NCBI GenBank assembly: GCA_964448115.1
Contig: CAYUVA010000044.1
Coordinates: 1 to 38,491 of the forward strand
DNA from: CAYUVA01 sp964448115 [NCBI: uncultured bacterium]
Lineage (GTDB): Bacteria > CAYUVA01
Direction of reading: 5' to 3'
DNA length: 38,491 bases
The number at the start of each line of letters is the position of its first letter. Within the stretch, counting starts at the first letter, position 1. Both the position numbers and the translations under genes were made by a program. Under the pieces are notes generated by a model, which was not told the DNA's origin, did no database searches, and saw only the letters and a list, made by a program, of their open reading frames with translations. Shown here piece after piece: positions 1 to 9,274 of the stretch.

Positions 1-590
1 CAGTAGGAAGGATACCTTAATAGATCGAACCTGGTGAAATCGTATTTATTGAACTCCCCTTCGCTTGGCGACCATGTTGCCTTGTTGGATACCACTTCAC
101 CGTCGCTCCGATAAAAAAGATTGGGGATATCCTGCAAGGACATATCTTGCGAAATAATAGACTTCACTAACCTCGGAAAAGGCATCTCAGCATCACCTTT
201 TATTATGTAGTCTATTTGCGGTACAAATTGGAGTATCTCTTCAGCGAAGATACTGGCTGTCAAACCTCCAACTATGATAGCAAGGTTTGGATTTACCTGT
301 TTTGCTTGCATGGCAAACACAGCCACATCATAGCTGGTCTGTTCCCAGTGCAATGGTATTGCCAGGATCCGGGGATTCAATTCCTTTATCAATCTCTGGG
401 GGGTTAGCTTGGGTCGAAGTGCTTTCTCAATGCTCCAGTGCGCTATGGCTACTTTTATGCCCTGTTTATCACATTCATTTGCCAGTGAAAAAATACCATA
501 AGGTGGAATATTAACTCTACTGCAGGCTCCATAAGTACCGAAATAACTTCGCCGCTTGGGAATCACCAGGATGAGAAGATCGATTTGCAT
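1..590 (-). CDS. B12-binding radical SAM-type protein, N-terminal part (cut by window edge)
   Basis: An open frame starts at an ATG at 590 and runs off the left edge, giving about 196 residues. The N-terminus (MQIDLLILVIPKRR) is followed by a Rossmann-like pattern typical of the cobalamin-binding domain in BchE-type radical SAM proteins: a PPYGIFSLAN segment, the strand RILAIPLHWEQ, IIVGGLTASIFAEE around residues 105-120, and YIIKGDAEMPFPRL just after. The family's radical SAM CxxxCxxC motif would lie beyond the window, so the catalytic half is inferred from the N-terminus and was not seen. It lies 34 bp downstream of the U32-family gene on the same strand and is probably cotranscribed with it. 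No clear Shine-Dalgarno site precedes the ATG. The substrate is unknown. Confidence 0.7.
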   Translation of the reverse strand, partial: MQIDLLILVIPKRRSYFGTYGACSRVNIPPYGIFSLANECDKQGIKVAIAHWSIEKALRPKLTPQRLIKELNPRILAIPLHWEQTSYDVAVFAMQAKQVNPNLAIIVGGLTASIFAEEILQFVPQIDYIIKGDAEMPFPRLVKSIISQDMSLQDIPNLFYRSDGEVVSNKATWSPSEGEFNKYDFTRFDLLRYPSY

Positions 591-624
591 TATAGTATTT
601 AAGGTCAGATGATTTGGGATTCGA

Positions 625-1806
625 TTATTTCTTGGGCTTCATATAGAATAACCTACCGCCATATAGTTCCTCCTTAAACCTCTGAAAGCCCTCTATCGAT
701 TCGGCTCTCTTGGTCTCATCCACAGAGATAGCCTTTTTTACATACTTTTGACAGTATCCACATTCTTCACAGTTGATTGCATCACAGTCGATATCGATCA
801 TGCCCTCCAGGAATCCATCCAGCTTCTTATTATCAATGTATAAACCGATATCCTTTAGGAATTTATAGGTTCGAGCTAACCTGAGGGGATTTATCTTGAA
901 GGGCTTGAAGACGAAGTTGATCATGGACTTCAATCTTATCCTGCTTTTGTATGGGTAATGAGTAACAAGATCTAATAGATTTCCTTCATAGCTTCTTTGT
1001 GAGTATGCATTGGTGATCCTGATCAATTCATCGGTGGTAAGGTTTCTTTCCACGATCTTGAACTGGTCTATTCCGATTCGCTCGTATAGAGCCAGATCTT
1101 CGGGGCGAATGAAAGTATTGCGCAAAAAATTGATCGGCTCCACAAGGCAGTTTCCCACACAATTGAGCCTGGAATAATCAAGAAAAAATCCCTTAGCAGG
1201 GCTGTCAACTCGGGAAGCCTCGCAGGCATAAAGGTAATGATGAATATTATGGATGCAGTAAAAGGCGCAAAAGAGGTTGACGATGACCTTGAGTCTACCG
1301 GGGGCAGCTTGGGACATCTCGCTTAGCTTCTTGAAGTCCTTGGATAACCTGGTTACCGGAAGGATTATGTTGTCAGCCCCCAGATCAAGCCAGTTCTTGA
1401 GCAATCTTAAACTGGTAACCATTGAATAGCTTGAGACATCGACCTTCAGGTTCGGGTAGTTTCTTTTGATAATGGACAAAAAAAGTGGTAGAGAAACGGT
1501 TACCCGCTGCACATCATTCTCGCTAAGCCAATCGAGCAGCTTGCGCAGGTTTCGTTGTCCTTTGCGAGTAAACTCCCTATTGTGCCAGATCAATGAATTG
1601 ATCAAGTAATTGAAATGGATGCCCCTGGAGTGGGTTTGTTTGAAAAACTCCTCAGCCTGCCGTCTGCTGATATTAGAATAAAAGATCGCCGGTCTGCCGC
1701 TACCGATATCCTTAAATTTGATGGAACCGTAGAACTCGTAGATGCTACTAGTGTCTAACTTTTCCCATATATCTTCACTCCAGTTTGTCGCCACGCTAAG
1801 CTTCAT
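625..1806 (-). CDS. U32 peptidase-family protein with cysteine clusters
   Basis: A 393-residue protein with the TIM-barrel-like layout of the U32 family (relatives include RlhA, TrhP and UbiU/UbiV). Cysteines cluster at residues 180, 184 and 195, at 216 and 220, and in a dense C-terminal group at 341, 346, 349 and 352. Family members bind an Fe-S cluster through conserved cysteines, so a cluster is likely here. The segment IGIDQFKIVERNL near residues 244-256 matches the family's typical 'D.FKIEGR'-like strand. Known relatives act in tRNA or rRNA hydroxylation, ubiquinone hydroxylation or proteolysis, and this sequence alone does not say which. It sits between a GT2 glycosyltransferase (39 bp upstream) and a B12-binding protein (downstream), all on the minus strand. 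It may therefore supply or partner the adjacent B12 enzyme, which is inference. Confidence 0.7.
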   Translation of the reverse strand: MKLSVATNWSEDIWEKLDTSSIYEFYGSIKFKDIGSGRPAIFYSNISRRQAEEFFKQTHSRGIHFNYLINSLIWHNREFTRKGQRNLRKLLDWLSENDVQRVTVSLPLFLSIIKRNYPNLKVDVSSYSMVTSLRLLKNWLDLGADNIILPVTRLSKDFKKLSEMSQAAPGRLKVIVNLFCAFYCIHNIHHYLYACEASRVDSPAKGFFLDYSRLNCVGNCLVEPINFLRNTFIRPEDLALYERIGIDQFKIVERNLTTDELIRITNAYSQRSYEGNLLDLVTHYPYKSRIRLKSMINFVFKPFKINPLRLARTYKFLKDIGLYIDNKKLDGFLEGMIDIDCDAINCEECGYCQKYVKKAISVDETKRAESIEGFQRFKEELYGGRLFYMKPKK

Positions 1807-1845
1807 TTTCTCTTATTTAGGGCGATAGACATTCTAATAGCTAAA

Positions 1846-2523
1846 CTAGTCAACGAATCGGTACTTTAACAAGCACCAAAGGGCGGTGAAACCGTCTCGC
1901 CAGGTTATCTTCTTGCCCTCGTGATATTCCCTTCCCGCATAGGAGATGGGCACCTCATAGATGCGATAACCGGCTTTCATCACCTTTGCGGTAACCTCTG
2001 GCTCGAAGTCGAATCGCTTGGCGCGTAGCCTTAGGCTCTTTAGAATATCGGTGCGAAACAGCTTGTAGCAAGTCTCCATGTCCGACAGCGTGGAGTCGTA
2101 AAGCAGATTGGTTACCAGGGTCAAAAATCGGTTGCCCAGGTAATGCCTGAAGAACATGTTCTTGTGTTCGCCGGTGAAGCGAGAGCCATACACGACATCT
2201 GCCTTGCCCTTCAATACAGGCGCTAATAGCTTATGGTAGTCATCGGGATCATATTCAAGATCAGCGTCCTGGATGATCGTTAAATCACCAGTCGCCTCTG
2301 GAATGCCGCTTCTTATCGCAGCACCCTTGCCTTGATTCACCTGATGCCGGATCAGCTTATGATACAATTTCTGATTTTCGGTCAAGAGCTCGTAAGTGCC
2401 ATCAGTCGAACAGTCATCCACTATGATTATTTCCTTTTCGAGATCTACCGCGTTCACCCTGGCGAGTATTTCCAGAATGTACTGGCGCTCGTTAAATACG
2501 GGCATTATGATCGTGAGCTTCAT
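1846..2523 (-). CDS. GT2 family glycosyltransferase (polyprenyl-phosphate sugar transferase type)
   Basis: A 225-residue, single-domain GT-A enzyme. It begins [13 protein letters not shown], carries the nucleotide-binding DDCSTDGT at residues 36-43, the metal-binding DAD at 86-88 followed by LEYDPDDY, and the GSRF motif seen in DPM1/polyprenol-phosphate mannosyl- or glucosyltransferases. It has no C-terminal membrane segments, like the soluble DPM1-type members. The likely reaction is transfer of a sugar from a nucleotide donor to polyprenyl phosphate on the cytoplasmic face, giving a lipid-linked donor for GT-C enzymes. Two GT-C-like proteins occur elsewhere in the window (14468-16120 and 31222-33126), so they could use its product, but this is not shown. 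It lies 53 bp downstream of the helicase gene and 39 bp upstream of the U32 gene. Confidence 0.85.
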   Translation of the reverse strand: MKLTIIMPVFNERQYILEILARVNAVDLEKEIIIVDDCSTDGTYELLTENQKLYHKLIRHQVNQGKGAAIRSGIPEATGDLTIIQDADLEYDPDDYHKLLAPVLKGKADVVYGSRFTGEHKNMFFRHYLGNRFLTLVTNLLYDSTLSDMETCYKLFRTDILKSLRLRAKRFDFEPEVTAKVMKAGYRIYEVPISYAGREYHEGKKITWRDGFTALWCLLKYRFVD

Positions 2524-2576
2524 TATGCGGATGCTCCATAATTAAAGAATGAAAGTACCAGTAAATGGCATATTTT

Positions 2577-4769
2577 TCAATATGACTCCGAGATCTTGAG
2601 CTTATCCGAGTCGCGCTTGATCTTTCTTATCCCTACCGAGTTGAAACTGACCGCAACTACAGTTGGATCATTCACCGCGACCACCACTCCTTTGCCATAT
2701 ATCGGATGATGAACCCTCATGCCAAGCAGAAACTCTCGTTCCGAGGCTGCTGCCTGGGATGATACCGAATATGCCTGCTGCATCTGTGATCTTTGCGGTC
2801 CGTATCCGAAATCCTGCTTAACTTTCCTCATCTTAGAGGGGATCTGTTCCAGCAGGTCTTGGGGAATCTCCTCGATGAACCTGGAGGGCGAGGGATAGTA
2901 TGTTCTTCCACCTAGCATGCGGCAGTAGGCATGCAGAAGATATAGCTCCCTCTGGGCACGGGTACATCCGACATAGCAAAGCCTCCGCTCCTCGTGGATA
3001 TTCTCCTGGTCATCCTTGCTATGAAGATGGGGAAGCAGATCCTCCTCCAGTCCGCATAAGAAGACCACCGGGAACTCCAAGCCCTTTGAGGAATGGAGCG
3101 TCATCAGGTTAACCGCACCCTCTTTTTGCTGGTATGTATCTACCGTAGTGGTCAAGGTGGCTCGATCCAGAAAATCGGCAATGCTTATCCCGCTATTAGA
3201 TTCGATAAACCTTGCAATGGCGTTGAGCAACTCGTTGACATTCTCCTTGCGATCTTGCGCGCTAAGGCTCTTGTCCTCTTCTAGGTATTCCATATAGCCG
3301 ATTTTTTCGATGAGATTGCGCATGAATGCCAGCGCATCCAGCTTTTCCATATCCCTACTTAATTCCTCTATAAGCGATAGAAATTCCTTGACCTTTCCAC
3401 GAGATATACTGGGGATTATCTCATTATCAAGACACTCCTTTAGGGCATCCATGAAGTGAAGCGAGCGCTCTTTTGAATACTCATCGACCAGTTGAATGGT
3501 TGTTTTTCCTATGCCGCGGCGAGGAACATTTATTATACGCCTGGCGCTTAAAGAATCGTAAGGATCGAGCAACATTTTCACATAGGCGAGCAGATCCTTA
3601 ATCTCCATACGATCATAGAAGCCGACGCTGCCGATAACTACATAAGGGATCCCCTCTTGAGAGAATATCTCCTCGAAGATCCTCGATTGCGCATTGGTTC
3701 TATAAAAGACCGCAAAGTCGCCATATTTGAGGTCATCTTTACCTATCAGGTATTGTATGGTCTTCAGCACGAAGATCACCTCGTCGCGCTCATCGCTTGC
3801 ATAGTACAGCTTTGCTTTTTCCCCCTTTTTATTCGAGGTCCACAAGGTCTTTGCTTTTCGCTGTGGATTCCCCTCGGCTATCTTGGTTGCCACATCAAGG
3901 ATGTGTTGCGTTGAACGGTAATTCTGTTCCAGCTTTATCACCTTGGCACCAGGATAATGTTTCTCAAAGGATAGAATATTGCTGATATCAGCTCCGCGAA
4001 AGCGATAGATTGACTGGTCATCGTCGCCGACCACGCAGATATTCTTGTGAATCCCGGTCAAGTGCCTCAGAAGCACAAACTGGGCATGATTGGTATCCTG
4101 GTACTCGTCAACTAATATATGCTGGAAACGTTTCTGGTATTTTTCGAGCACCTCCGGCTTTCCCTCGAAGAGCTCGACTACCTTCATTAGCAGGTCGCAA
4201 AAATCAAAGGCATTATTCATAAATAGCTGCTCCTGGTATCGACGATAGATTTCGGCAGCCGCCTGCAGATACGAATTATTAGCCCTTTGCATGAATAGGT
4301 TCGGTGGAATCAGGTTATTCTTGGCTCTGTCTATTGTATAGTGTACGCTCTGGGGGGTTATGGTGGATAAGTATATATTGAGACCGCTCATTATCTCCTT
4401 AATGAGCGCAATGGAGTCCTTGGTATCGTAGATGACGAAGTTGTCCTTGTAGCCGAGATCCTGCGCGTGAATATGAAGCAGCCTGGCGCAGAAGGAATGA
4501 AAGGTGCTTATCCAGAGATCGGGTAATGATTTCCCTAGCAAGGCACATACCCTCTCCTTCATCTCACCAGCAGCCTTGTTGGTAAAGGTTACTGCCAGGA
4601 TGTTGTAGGGATCGATACCTTGATATTTAATAAGATATACGATGCGGTATGTTATCACGCGGGTCTTGCCGCTGCCTGCACCAGCAAGCACTAACAAGGG
4701 ATCTCCATCATGGGTTACCGCTTCGAGTTGTTGGGGATTGAGTTGTCCTATTAACTCCATACTTTTCAT
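2577..4769 (-). CDS. pcrA: ATP-dependent DNA helicase, UvrD/PcrA type
   Basis: A 730-residue superfamily 1A 3'-5' helicase of normal PcrA length. It begins with the Q motif (LNPQQLEAV) and Walker A AGAGSGKT at residues 29-36. The remaining motifs follow in order: FTNKAAGEM, Walker B DEYQDTN, VGDDDQSIYRFRGA, LEQNYRST, VNLMTLHSSKGLEF (motif V) and YVGCTRAQ (motif VI). The C-terminus (MRVHHPIYGKGVVV onward) is the Tudor-like domain of Gram-positive-style PcrA/UvrD that contacts RNA polymerase. Expected roles are nucleotide excision repair, removal of stalled RNA polymerase and recombination control. M1 or M4 could be the start. It is the first gene of a leftward group with the GT2, U32 and B12 genes. 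Confidence 0.95.
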   Translation of the reverse strand: MKSMELIGQLNPQQLEAVTHDGDPLLVLAGAGSGKTRVITYRIVYLIKYQGIDPYNILAVTFTNKAAGEMKERVCALLGKSLPDLWISTFHSFCARLLHIHAQDLGYKDNFVIYDTKDSIALIKEIMSGLNIYLSTITPQSVHYTIDRAKNNLIPPNLFMQRANNSYLQAAAEIYRRYQEQLFMNNAFDFCDLLMKVVELFEGKPEVLEKYQKRFQHILVDEYQDTNHAQFVLLRHLTGIHKNICVVGDDDQSIYRFRGADISNILSFEKHYPGAKVIKLEQNYRSTQHILDVATKIAEGNPQRKAKTLWTSNKKGEKAKLYYASDERDEVIFVLKTIQYLIGKDDLKYGDFAVFYRTNAQSRIFEEIFSQEGIPYVVIGSVGFYDRMEIKDLLAYVKMLLDPYDSLSARRIINVPRRGIGKTTIQLVDEYSKERSLHFMDALKECLDNEIIPSISRGKVKEFLSLIEELSRDMEKLDALAFMRNLIEKIGYMEYLEEDKSLSAQDRKENVNELLNAIARFIESNSGISIADFLDRATLTTTVDTYQQKEGAVNLMTLHSSKGLEFPVVFLCGLEEDLLPHLHSKDDQENIHEERRLCYVGCTRAQRELYLLHAYCRMLGGRTYYPSPSRFIEEIPQDLLEQIPSKMRKVKQDFGYGPQRSQMQQAYSVSSQAAASEREFLLGMRVHHPIYGKGVVVAVNDPTVVAVSFNSVGIRKIKRDSDKLKISESY

Positions 4770-4811
4770 CGATCTGTCTATTCGGTGTTTTTTTTCAATT
4801 GGTTAGGCATC

Positions 4812-6227
4812 CTAGAAGGGGGATACAGACAGGTAGGGCCACCTGTAACCTTTCAGGTTCATTGCGTCCATGGCAATAAGCTCAAGAAGAAGCCTCGAAG
4901 GAGCCATGCCAGAGGGAAGCTCGAAGCTTATCCCATACCAGTTATCCCGAGGAGCAAGATCCGCGGACCAGCCATCATCCCTCAGGTTATAGCCAGCATA
5001 TTCTCCATCTATATAGATGCCTACTCCATTGACTGGTAGCACTCCATCAGGATCGGTGGCATAAGCTAATATACGCAGGTTAGCTTGTTGATCGCTATAA
5101 ACCTGAGTGTCCCAGTATCCACCAAGCATAACTAGTGGCGATTGGTTCGGCGTCCATCGCCAGATCTCGCAACCCTCAGTAGGATTGGCAGTACCACAAA
5201 AAAGGTAGTCATTATATGAGCAAAAAGATCTTGCACCATAGTTACCCCAGTTGCCGAATCCCTTAGTGGCAGCCGGTATCCAGTTGTCTCCATCTTGGGT
5301 GTATCTTACCTCGGCTCCCTGGTCCGGATTGAAGGTGCCTACCCATAGTTTGTCATTGTAAACATACATGTTCCACATATAGATATTAAGCCTGGTGCCG
5401 AAGCCGCCGGTCATGCGCGCCTTATAATGCCTGCCATCCGAGGTGGAATATATTGCAGCCCCCTTGCCAATGTTCATGGTACCAAAGTAAAGCTCGCCCT
5501 CATATATCGAGGAGCACCAGACGGCAGTGTTAGTCGGATCCCCGAAACCGCCGGTCATAACCCAGTTAAAATCAGCGCCATTATTGCTACACAAGATGCC
5601 GCAACCGGCTTGCTTGTTCCAGACACCGACATAAAGCTGTCCGTTGTAAACGATCATCTCGCTGGCATCCTCGTTGGCTTTATCTCCCAAGCCGTCCCTG
5701 GCAACTATATTCCACTGATCCCCATCGGTACTTTTATATATCCTGAAGCCCTGAGCTGTATTCCATACCCCAGCGTAAAGGGCGTCCTTGAATACCGCCA
5801 TCGAGCGTATGGACAGGTTGAGGTTCATATCACCGAATCCCTTATCTACTACCCGCTCCCAGTCGATTGCATTGCTACTGCGCCAGATCTCGCAGCCATA
5901 ACTAGTGTTGTTTACACCGAGATACAGCCTCTCCTTGAAGATTGCACTCGCCCGCACACCCTCATTCTCGATATTGCCCAAGCCATGGTTCACCACCCGT
6001 TGCCACCAACGACCATCGGTGCTTATCCAGACCTCTGCTCCTTTTAGATTCATGGTGCCGCAGACTAGGTAGCCATTAAAATCGACCAGGCTCCAGGCGT
6101 AGCGGTTCTCTATATCATCTATACCACCAGCAACCATCTGCTCCCAGGTGCCGGCCTCGGCCGCATACCAGGTCGTAGCCATAACGACAATAAGCGCTAA
6201 TGTGATCCTTCTAAGATTCATTTTCAT
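4812..6227 (-). CDS. Secreted seven-repeat beta-propeller protein
   Basis: A 471-residue exported protein of unknown function. Residues 1-25 are a signal peptide (basic start, hydrophobic core, AEA-G cleavage region). From about residue 31 to 370 there are seven tandem units of 48-49 residues. Each has a G-[FLI]-G-D/N turn, a central strand followed by Y-x-x-x-L-x-x-G-x-x-N, then G-x-x-[IV]-x-x-S-x-D-G and an aromatic end. The unit number and length fit a seven-bladed propeller. The last ~110 residues look like an Ig/cadherin-like beta domain (TDPDGVLPVNGVGIYIDG). The wording of the repeats resembles proteins annotated 'exo-alpha-sialidase-like' or 'WD40-like', but no sialidase Asp-box or active site is clear. 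It is probably periplasmic or surface-located. It is divergent from ispG. AAAGG lies about 5 nt before the first ATG. Confidence 0.75.
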   Translation of the reverse strand: MKMNLRRITLALIVVMATTWYAAEAGTWEQMVAGGIDDIENRYAWSLVDFNGYLVCGTMNLKGAEVWISTDGRWWQRVVNHGLGNIENEGVRASAIFKERLYLGVNNTSYGCEIWRSSNAIDWERVVDKGFGDMNLNLSIRSMAVFKDALYAGVWNTAQGFRIYKSTDGDQWNIVARDGLGDKANEDASEMIVYNGQLYVGVWNKQAGCGILCSNNGADFNWVMTGGFGDPTNTAVWCSSIYEGELYFGTMNIGKGAAIYSTSDGRHYKARMTGGFGTRLNIYMWNMYVYNDKLWVGTFNPDQGAEVRYTQDGDNWIPAATKGFGNWGNYGARSFCSYNDYLFCGTANPTEGCEIWRWTPNQSPLVMLGGYWDTQVYSDQQANLRILAYATDPDGVLPVNGVGIYIDGEYAGYNLRDDGWSADLAPRDNWYGISFELPSGMAPSRLLLELIAMDAMNLKGYRWPYLSVSPF

Positions 6228-6241
6228 TGCGACCTTTACTC

Positions 6242-6270
6242 TTTAGCTTGTTAATCTTATAGGCTAATAT
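6242..6270 (+). promoter_or_regulatory. Candidate sigma70-type promoter for ispG
   Basis: In the 78-bp divergent gap between the propeller gene and ispG, a good -10 hexamer TAATAT (6265-6270) lies 17 bp after a weak -35 TTTAGC (6242-6247) and 36 nt upstream of the ispG ATG. The gap must also carry a leftward promoter. This is a pattern match by eye only. Confidence 0.3.
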
Positions 6271-6305
6271 ACTTAAAGGATCAACCATAGACAATCGATC
6301 TTGCG

Positions 6306-7367
6306 ATGGCGAAATATCAAAGAAAGACTAAGAAGATAGCTATCGGCAATGTACCCATAGGCGGTGACAGCCCGATTGCCGTGCAGTCGATGACTAAGAC
6401 CTCTACTTGCGATATAGATGCCACGGTGAAGCAGATACTAGGGCTTGAGGCTGCCGGCTGTGAGCTAATCCGGGTGGGAGTCAAGGATGAAGACTCTCTG
6501 CAAGCGTTACCTTCAATAATAAGCCAGGTAAACATCCCGGTCATAGCTGACATCCACTTTAAGGCAGAGCTTGCGCTTGGTGCCATCGAAGCGGGAGTGC
6601 ACAAGCTCAGAATCAATCCAGGCAATATAAGGGATAAAAATAAGCGAAAAAAGGTGGTACACGCCGCCAAAGAGAGAAACATCCCTATCCGCATAGGAAT
6701 AAATGAAGGCTCAATCCCCACCGAATGGAAAAAAAGATATGGCACCGATATCGGTTCAGCGATGGTGCATGCTGCCCTCTCTGAGATCGACTTGTGCGAA
6801 AAGGAAGGATTCGAGCAGCTGGTGATCTCCATGAAGGGATCCGATGTGATGAGCACCGTATCGGCATATCAACGGATTGCACAGCTAGTAGATTATCCGC
6901 TTCATTTGGGCATCGCTGCCGCCGGACCCTATCAGCAGGGATGCATAAGGACTGCACTTTGCCTTGCCATACTGTTGAACCAGGGCATCGGCGACACGCT
7001 GCGCGTCTCTTTGACCGCCGACCCGATCAGCGAAGTTCAGGTCGCCAGAAGGATTCTCCACGACATGGGGTTGAGAGATCTACCTCTCCCCACCATCTTA
7101 GCATGTCCAACCTGCGAGAGATTGAGACTTCAGATAATAGAGCTGACCAATGCGGTGCAGGAAAGGCTCAATCAAGTAAACTCCAATATCAAGATCGCAA
7201 TAATGGGCTGCGAGGTTAACGGACCCGGCGAAGCCAGGTTGGCAGACCTTGCGATCACCGCATCCGAGAAGCAAGCGATAATCTATAAACATGGGCGCAT
7301 AGTGCAACGCATACCTCTTGAACACGCTGCAAAGGTCTTCCTTAACATGCTCGATGACATGATCTGA
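6306..7367 (+). CDS. ispG: 4-hydroxy-3-methylbut-2-en-1-yl diphosphate synthase (IspG/GcpE)
   Basis: A 353-residue enzyme of the non-mevalonate (MEP) isoprenoid pathway. It converts methylerythritol cyclodiphosphate to HMBPP with a 4Fe-4S cluster in the cytoplasm. The N-terminal TIM-barrel part shows GGDSPIAVQSMTKT, the RVGVKDEDSL region and LRINPGNI. The C-terminal reductase-like part has the three cluster cysteines, Cys267 and Cys270 (ACPTCER) and Cys302 (MGCEVNGPGE), with the conserved Glu after the proline-glycine. The length matches the short two-domain bacterial form without the inserted domain found in Bacteroidetes and plants. The TonB receptor starts only 41 bp downstream on the same strand. 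No other MEP-pathway gene is in the window. Confidence 0.97.
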   Translation: MAKYQRKTKKIAIGNVPIGGDSPIAVQSMTKTSTCDIDATVKQILGLEAAGCELIRVGVKDEDSLQALPSIISQVNIPVIADIHFKAELALGAIEAGVHKLRINPGNIRDKNKRKKVVHAAKERNIPIRIGINEGSIPTEWKKRYGTDIGSAMVHAALSEIDLCEKEGFEQLVISMKGSDVMSTVSAYQRIAQLVDYPLHLGIAAAGPYQQGCIRTALCLAILLNQGIGDTLRVSLTADPISEVQVARRILHDMGLRDLPLPTILACPTCERLRLQIIELTNAVQERLNQVNSNIKIAIMGCEVNGPGEARLADLAITASEKQAIIYKHGRIVQRIPLEHAAKVFLNMLDDMI

Positions 7368-7408
7368 CCATTGATCTACTATCGCCAGTCCATTAGATTA
7401 TCAGCATT

Positions 7409-9274
7409 GTGCTTATCAGCAGGTTTCGATCAGTTACCTCGTTCAAAGGCATTGCCCGACTGCATGCCCTCATATTGGTTCTTCTTGCATTGCTAATTAC
7501 TTTCAGACTTGCTGGCTACTGCAAGGAGGCTTCTGATACAGATCGGGACAAAGAGAAGGTTTCGCTGGCTACTCGGCTATCAAAACAGGATCCGAGCAAT
7601 TTCTCCTTTTTCATCTCCCAACGAAGCTGCGAACAGTTGTGCGCTCATGATGCGTTAGATGCGGTCGATAGGTTCGTGGCTGCATTCTATGTGGCAAGGA
7701 AAACGCCTTATGGCATGGGCATCGGTCCCTATGGCTCCGGCTATGGCTACATGCTGGGTGTGGGAGGCATTCCAGCCTCGCGTATAGCGGTTTTTATCGA
7801 TGGCATTCCCCACCAGCAAGCGTTGAGCGGGCAGTATGTGCCTGATTTTTATCTATTGACCTCGCTTGGATACATGGAGGGAATACTTGGTCCCTCACCG
7901 GTGCTTCATGGCAATGGCGCAATGGGATCCGTTCTGGCAATATCGACCCCGCGAAGGCACTTTGAGGGCTCATCCACCCGCTTCACCCTTTCAAGCGGAG
8001 ACCTGGGCAATAAAGCCAACTATATCCAGCATAGTGGCTTGTATGACTCCAACCGCTACTCGGTAACACTTGGTGCGGTTACCGGTAAGGGGGAAAGGGA
8101 TCACAGCAGCTTCGATGCCGGGGATGTGAGGATTAGCTATGAACGAAGCTTTGGTTTGAATTGGAGTCTTGGCGGCTCTTTTCGCTTCATGGAGTCGATC
8201 TACTCGGAGCCGGGGAGCGTGCATTCTCCATCAAAAAGTCAAACCGATAACAGCGCTCATGCAGCCAGCGTAGAGCTAGGATGGCAATCGAGCAAGGCAA
8301 GTATAACAAGCACGGCTTATTACTCCGATAACCTGGTGCGAGCATCCAATGGCTATGTCTCGGCGGGCAATGTGCTCGCTCTAAGGCTCAAAGGGGAGTA
8401 CTTCTATGGCATGGATAGCAAGATTACCTGTGGCGCTGATGTTAAAAGGTGCCTGGCAAAAGCCTCCAACTCCACTACCGATACAGACTTTGGCAAACAT
8501 ATTGCGTTAGAGTCGGGCGTTTATAGCCATGTAGTGCACCGATTTCAACCGGGCTTGGATCTCACCGCCGGGGTGCGCCTGGCATACTATGAACCGACCG
8601 GGGCGCTGCTTGCCCCGCAGGTCGGCTTTGCCTGCCAGGCTTCAAGAAGGTTGGTCCTAAAGGGCGGTTATGCCCGCGGCTTCAGGTTCCCTTCCATTCG
8701 TGAGCTTTATATGTACCCGGGACCGAATACAGATCTGCTCCCTGAATACCTGAACGGATACAGATGCGGCGCTGAGCTGATAATAGGCAAAAGATCGACC
8801 TTGACCTTTGCCGGATTTTACAATAAGGGAGAGCATCTCATCGAGACAACGGGCAGCTTCCCCGATCTGGTATTGAAAAATAGCGATGACAGTGAATACT
8901 GGGGCATATATACCAGGTTATCATACTATCCAATGGAGAGATTCTTCCTCAACCTCGATTACTGCTGGAGGGCGCCCTCGGTCAATGTCGCCTATACGCC
9001 TAAGCACAAGCTGAATGGGATAGCATCTTATGCGCTGGGGCGCTTCGAGGGGGCTGTGTCGCTTAGATATGCCAAACAGACCTATTCTGATAGCGATGAG
9101 CAGCTTCCTTTAGAGGATTATTTTCTGATCAACCTGTATCTCTCGGGACGGATCACCGATTATTTAAGATTATGGGTCAAGTCGGAGAATCTGCCAGGCA
9201 GCGCGCATGAGACCATGTATAGTTATCCGTTGCACAAGGCGCATAACACCGTGGGGCTGACCTTTGATCTTTAG
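7409..9274 (+). CDS. TonB-dependent receptor-like outer-membrane protein
   Basis: A 621-residue protein read from a GTG at 7409, the only start that keeps the signal peptide (hydrophobic core around residues 19-38). After a short mature N-terminus comes a plug-like region. It contains ASRIAVFIDGIPHQQALSG, equivalent to the 'v.vliDGvp' strand, and GPSPVLHGNGAMGSVLAIST, equivalent to the 'G.ga.G.vinI' strand. The rest alternates beta strands and turns, with the ARGFRFPSIRELY segment typical of TonB receptors and a final aromatic strand pair ending in FDL. No N-terminal TonB box is obvious and the plug looks shorter than usual. The substrate cannot be read from sequence. Its stop codon overlaps that of the convergent GT9 gene by 4 bp. 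Confidence 0.8.
   Translation: MLISRFRSVTSFKGIARLHALILVLLALLITFRLAGYCKEASDTDRDKEKVSLATRLSKQDPSNFSFFISQRSCEQLCAHDALDAVDRFVAAFYVARKTPYGMGIGPYGSGYGYMLGVGGIPASRIAVFIDGIPHQQALSGQYVPDFYLLTSLGYMEGILGPSPVLHGNGAMGSVLAISTPRRHFEGSSTRFTLSSGDLGNKANYIQHSGLYDSNRYSVTLGAVTGKGERDHSSFDAGDVRISYERSFGLNWSLGGSFRFMESIYSEPGSVHSPSKSQTDNSAHAASVELGWQSSKASITSTAYYSDNLVRASNGYVSAGNVLALRLKGEYFYGMDSKITCGADVKRCLAKASNSTTDTDFGKHIALESGVYSHVVHRFQPGLDLTAGVRLAYYEPTGALLAPQVGFACQASRRLVLKGGYARGFRFPSIRELYMYPGPNTDLLPEYLNGYRCGAELIIGKRSTLTFAGFYNKGEHLIETTGSFPDLVLKNSDDSEYWGIYTRLSYYPMERFFLNLDYCWRAPSVNVAYTPKHKLNGIASYALGRFEGAVSLRYAKQTYSDSDEQLPLEDYFLINLYLSGRITDYLRLWVKSENLPGSAHETMYSYPLHKAHNTVGLTFDL

Noticed and set aside
5427-6047. 206-residue ORF on the plus strand
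   Set aside because: It is antisense to the clear propeller repeats of the secreted protein and has no family pattern.
6317-6856. 179-residue ORF on the minus strand
   Set aside because: It is antisense to ispG, whose motifs are unambiguous, and its Ser/Pro-rich text is typical of a shadow frame.
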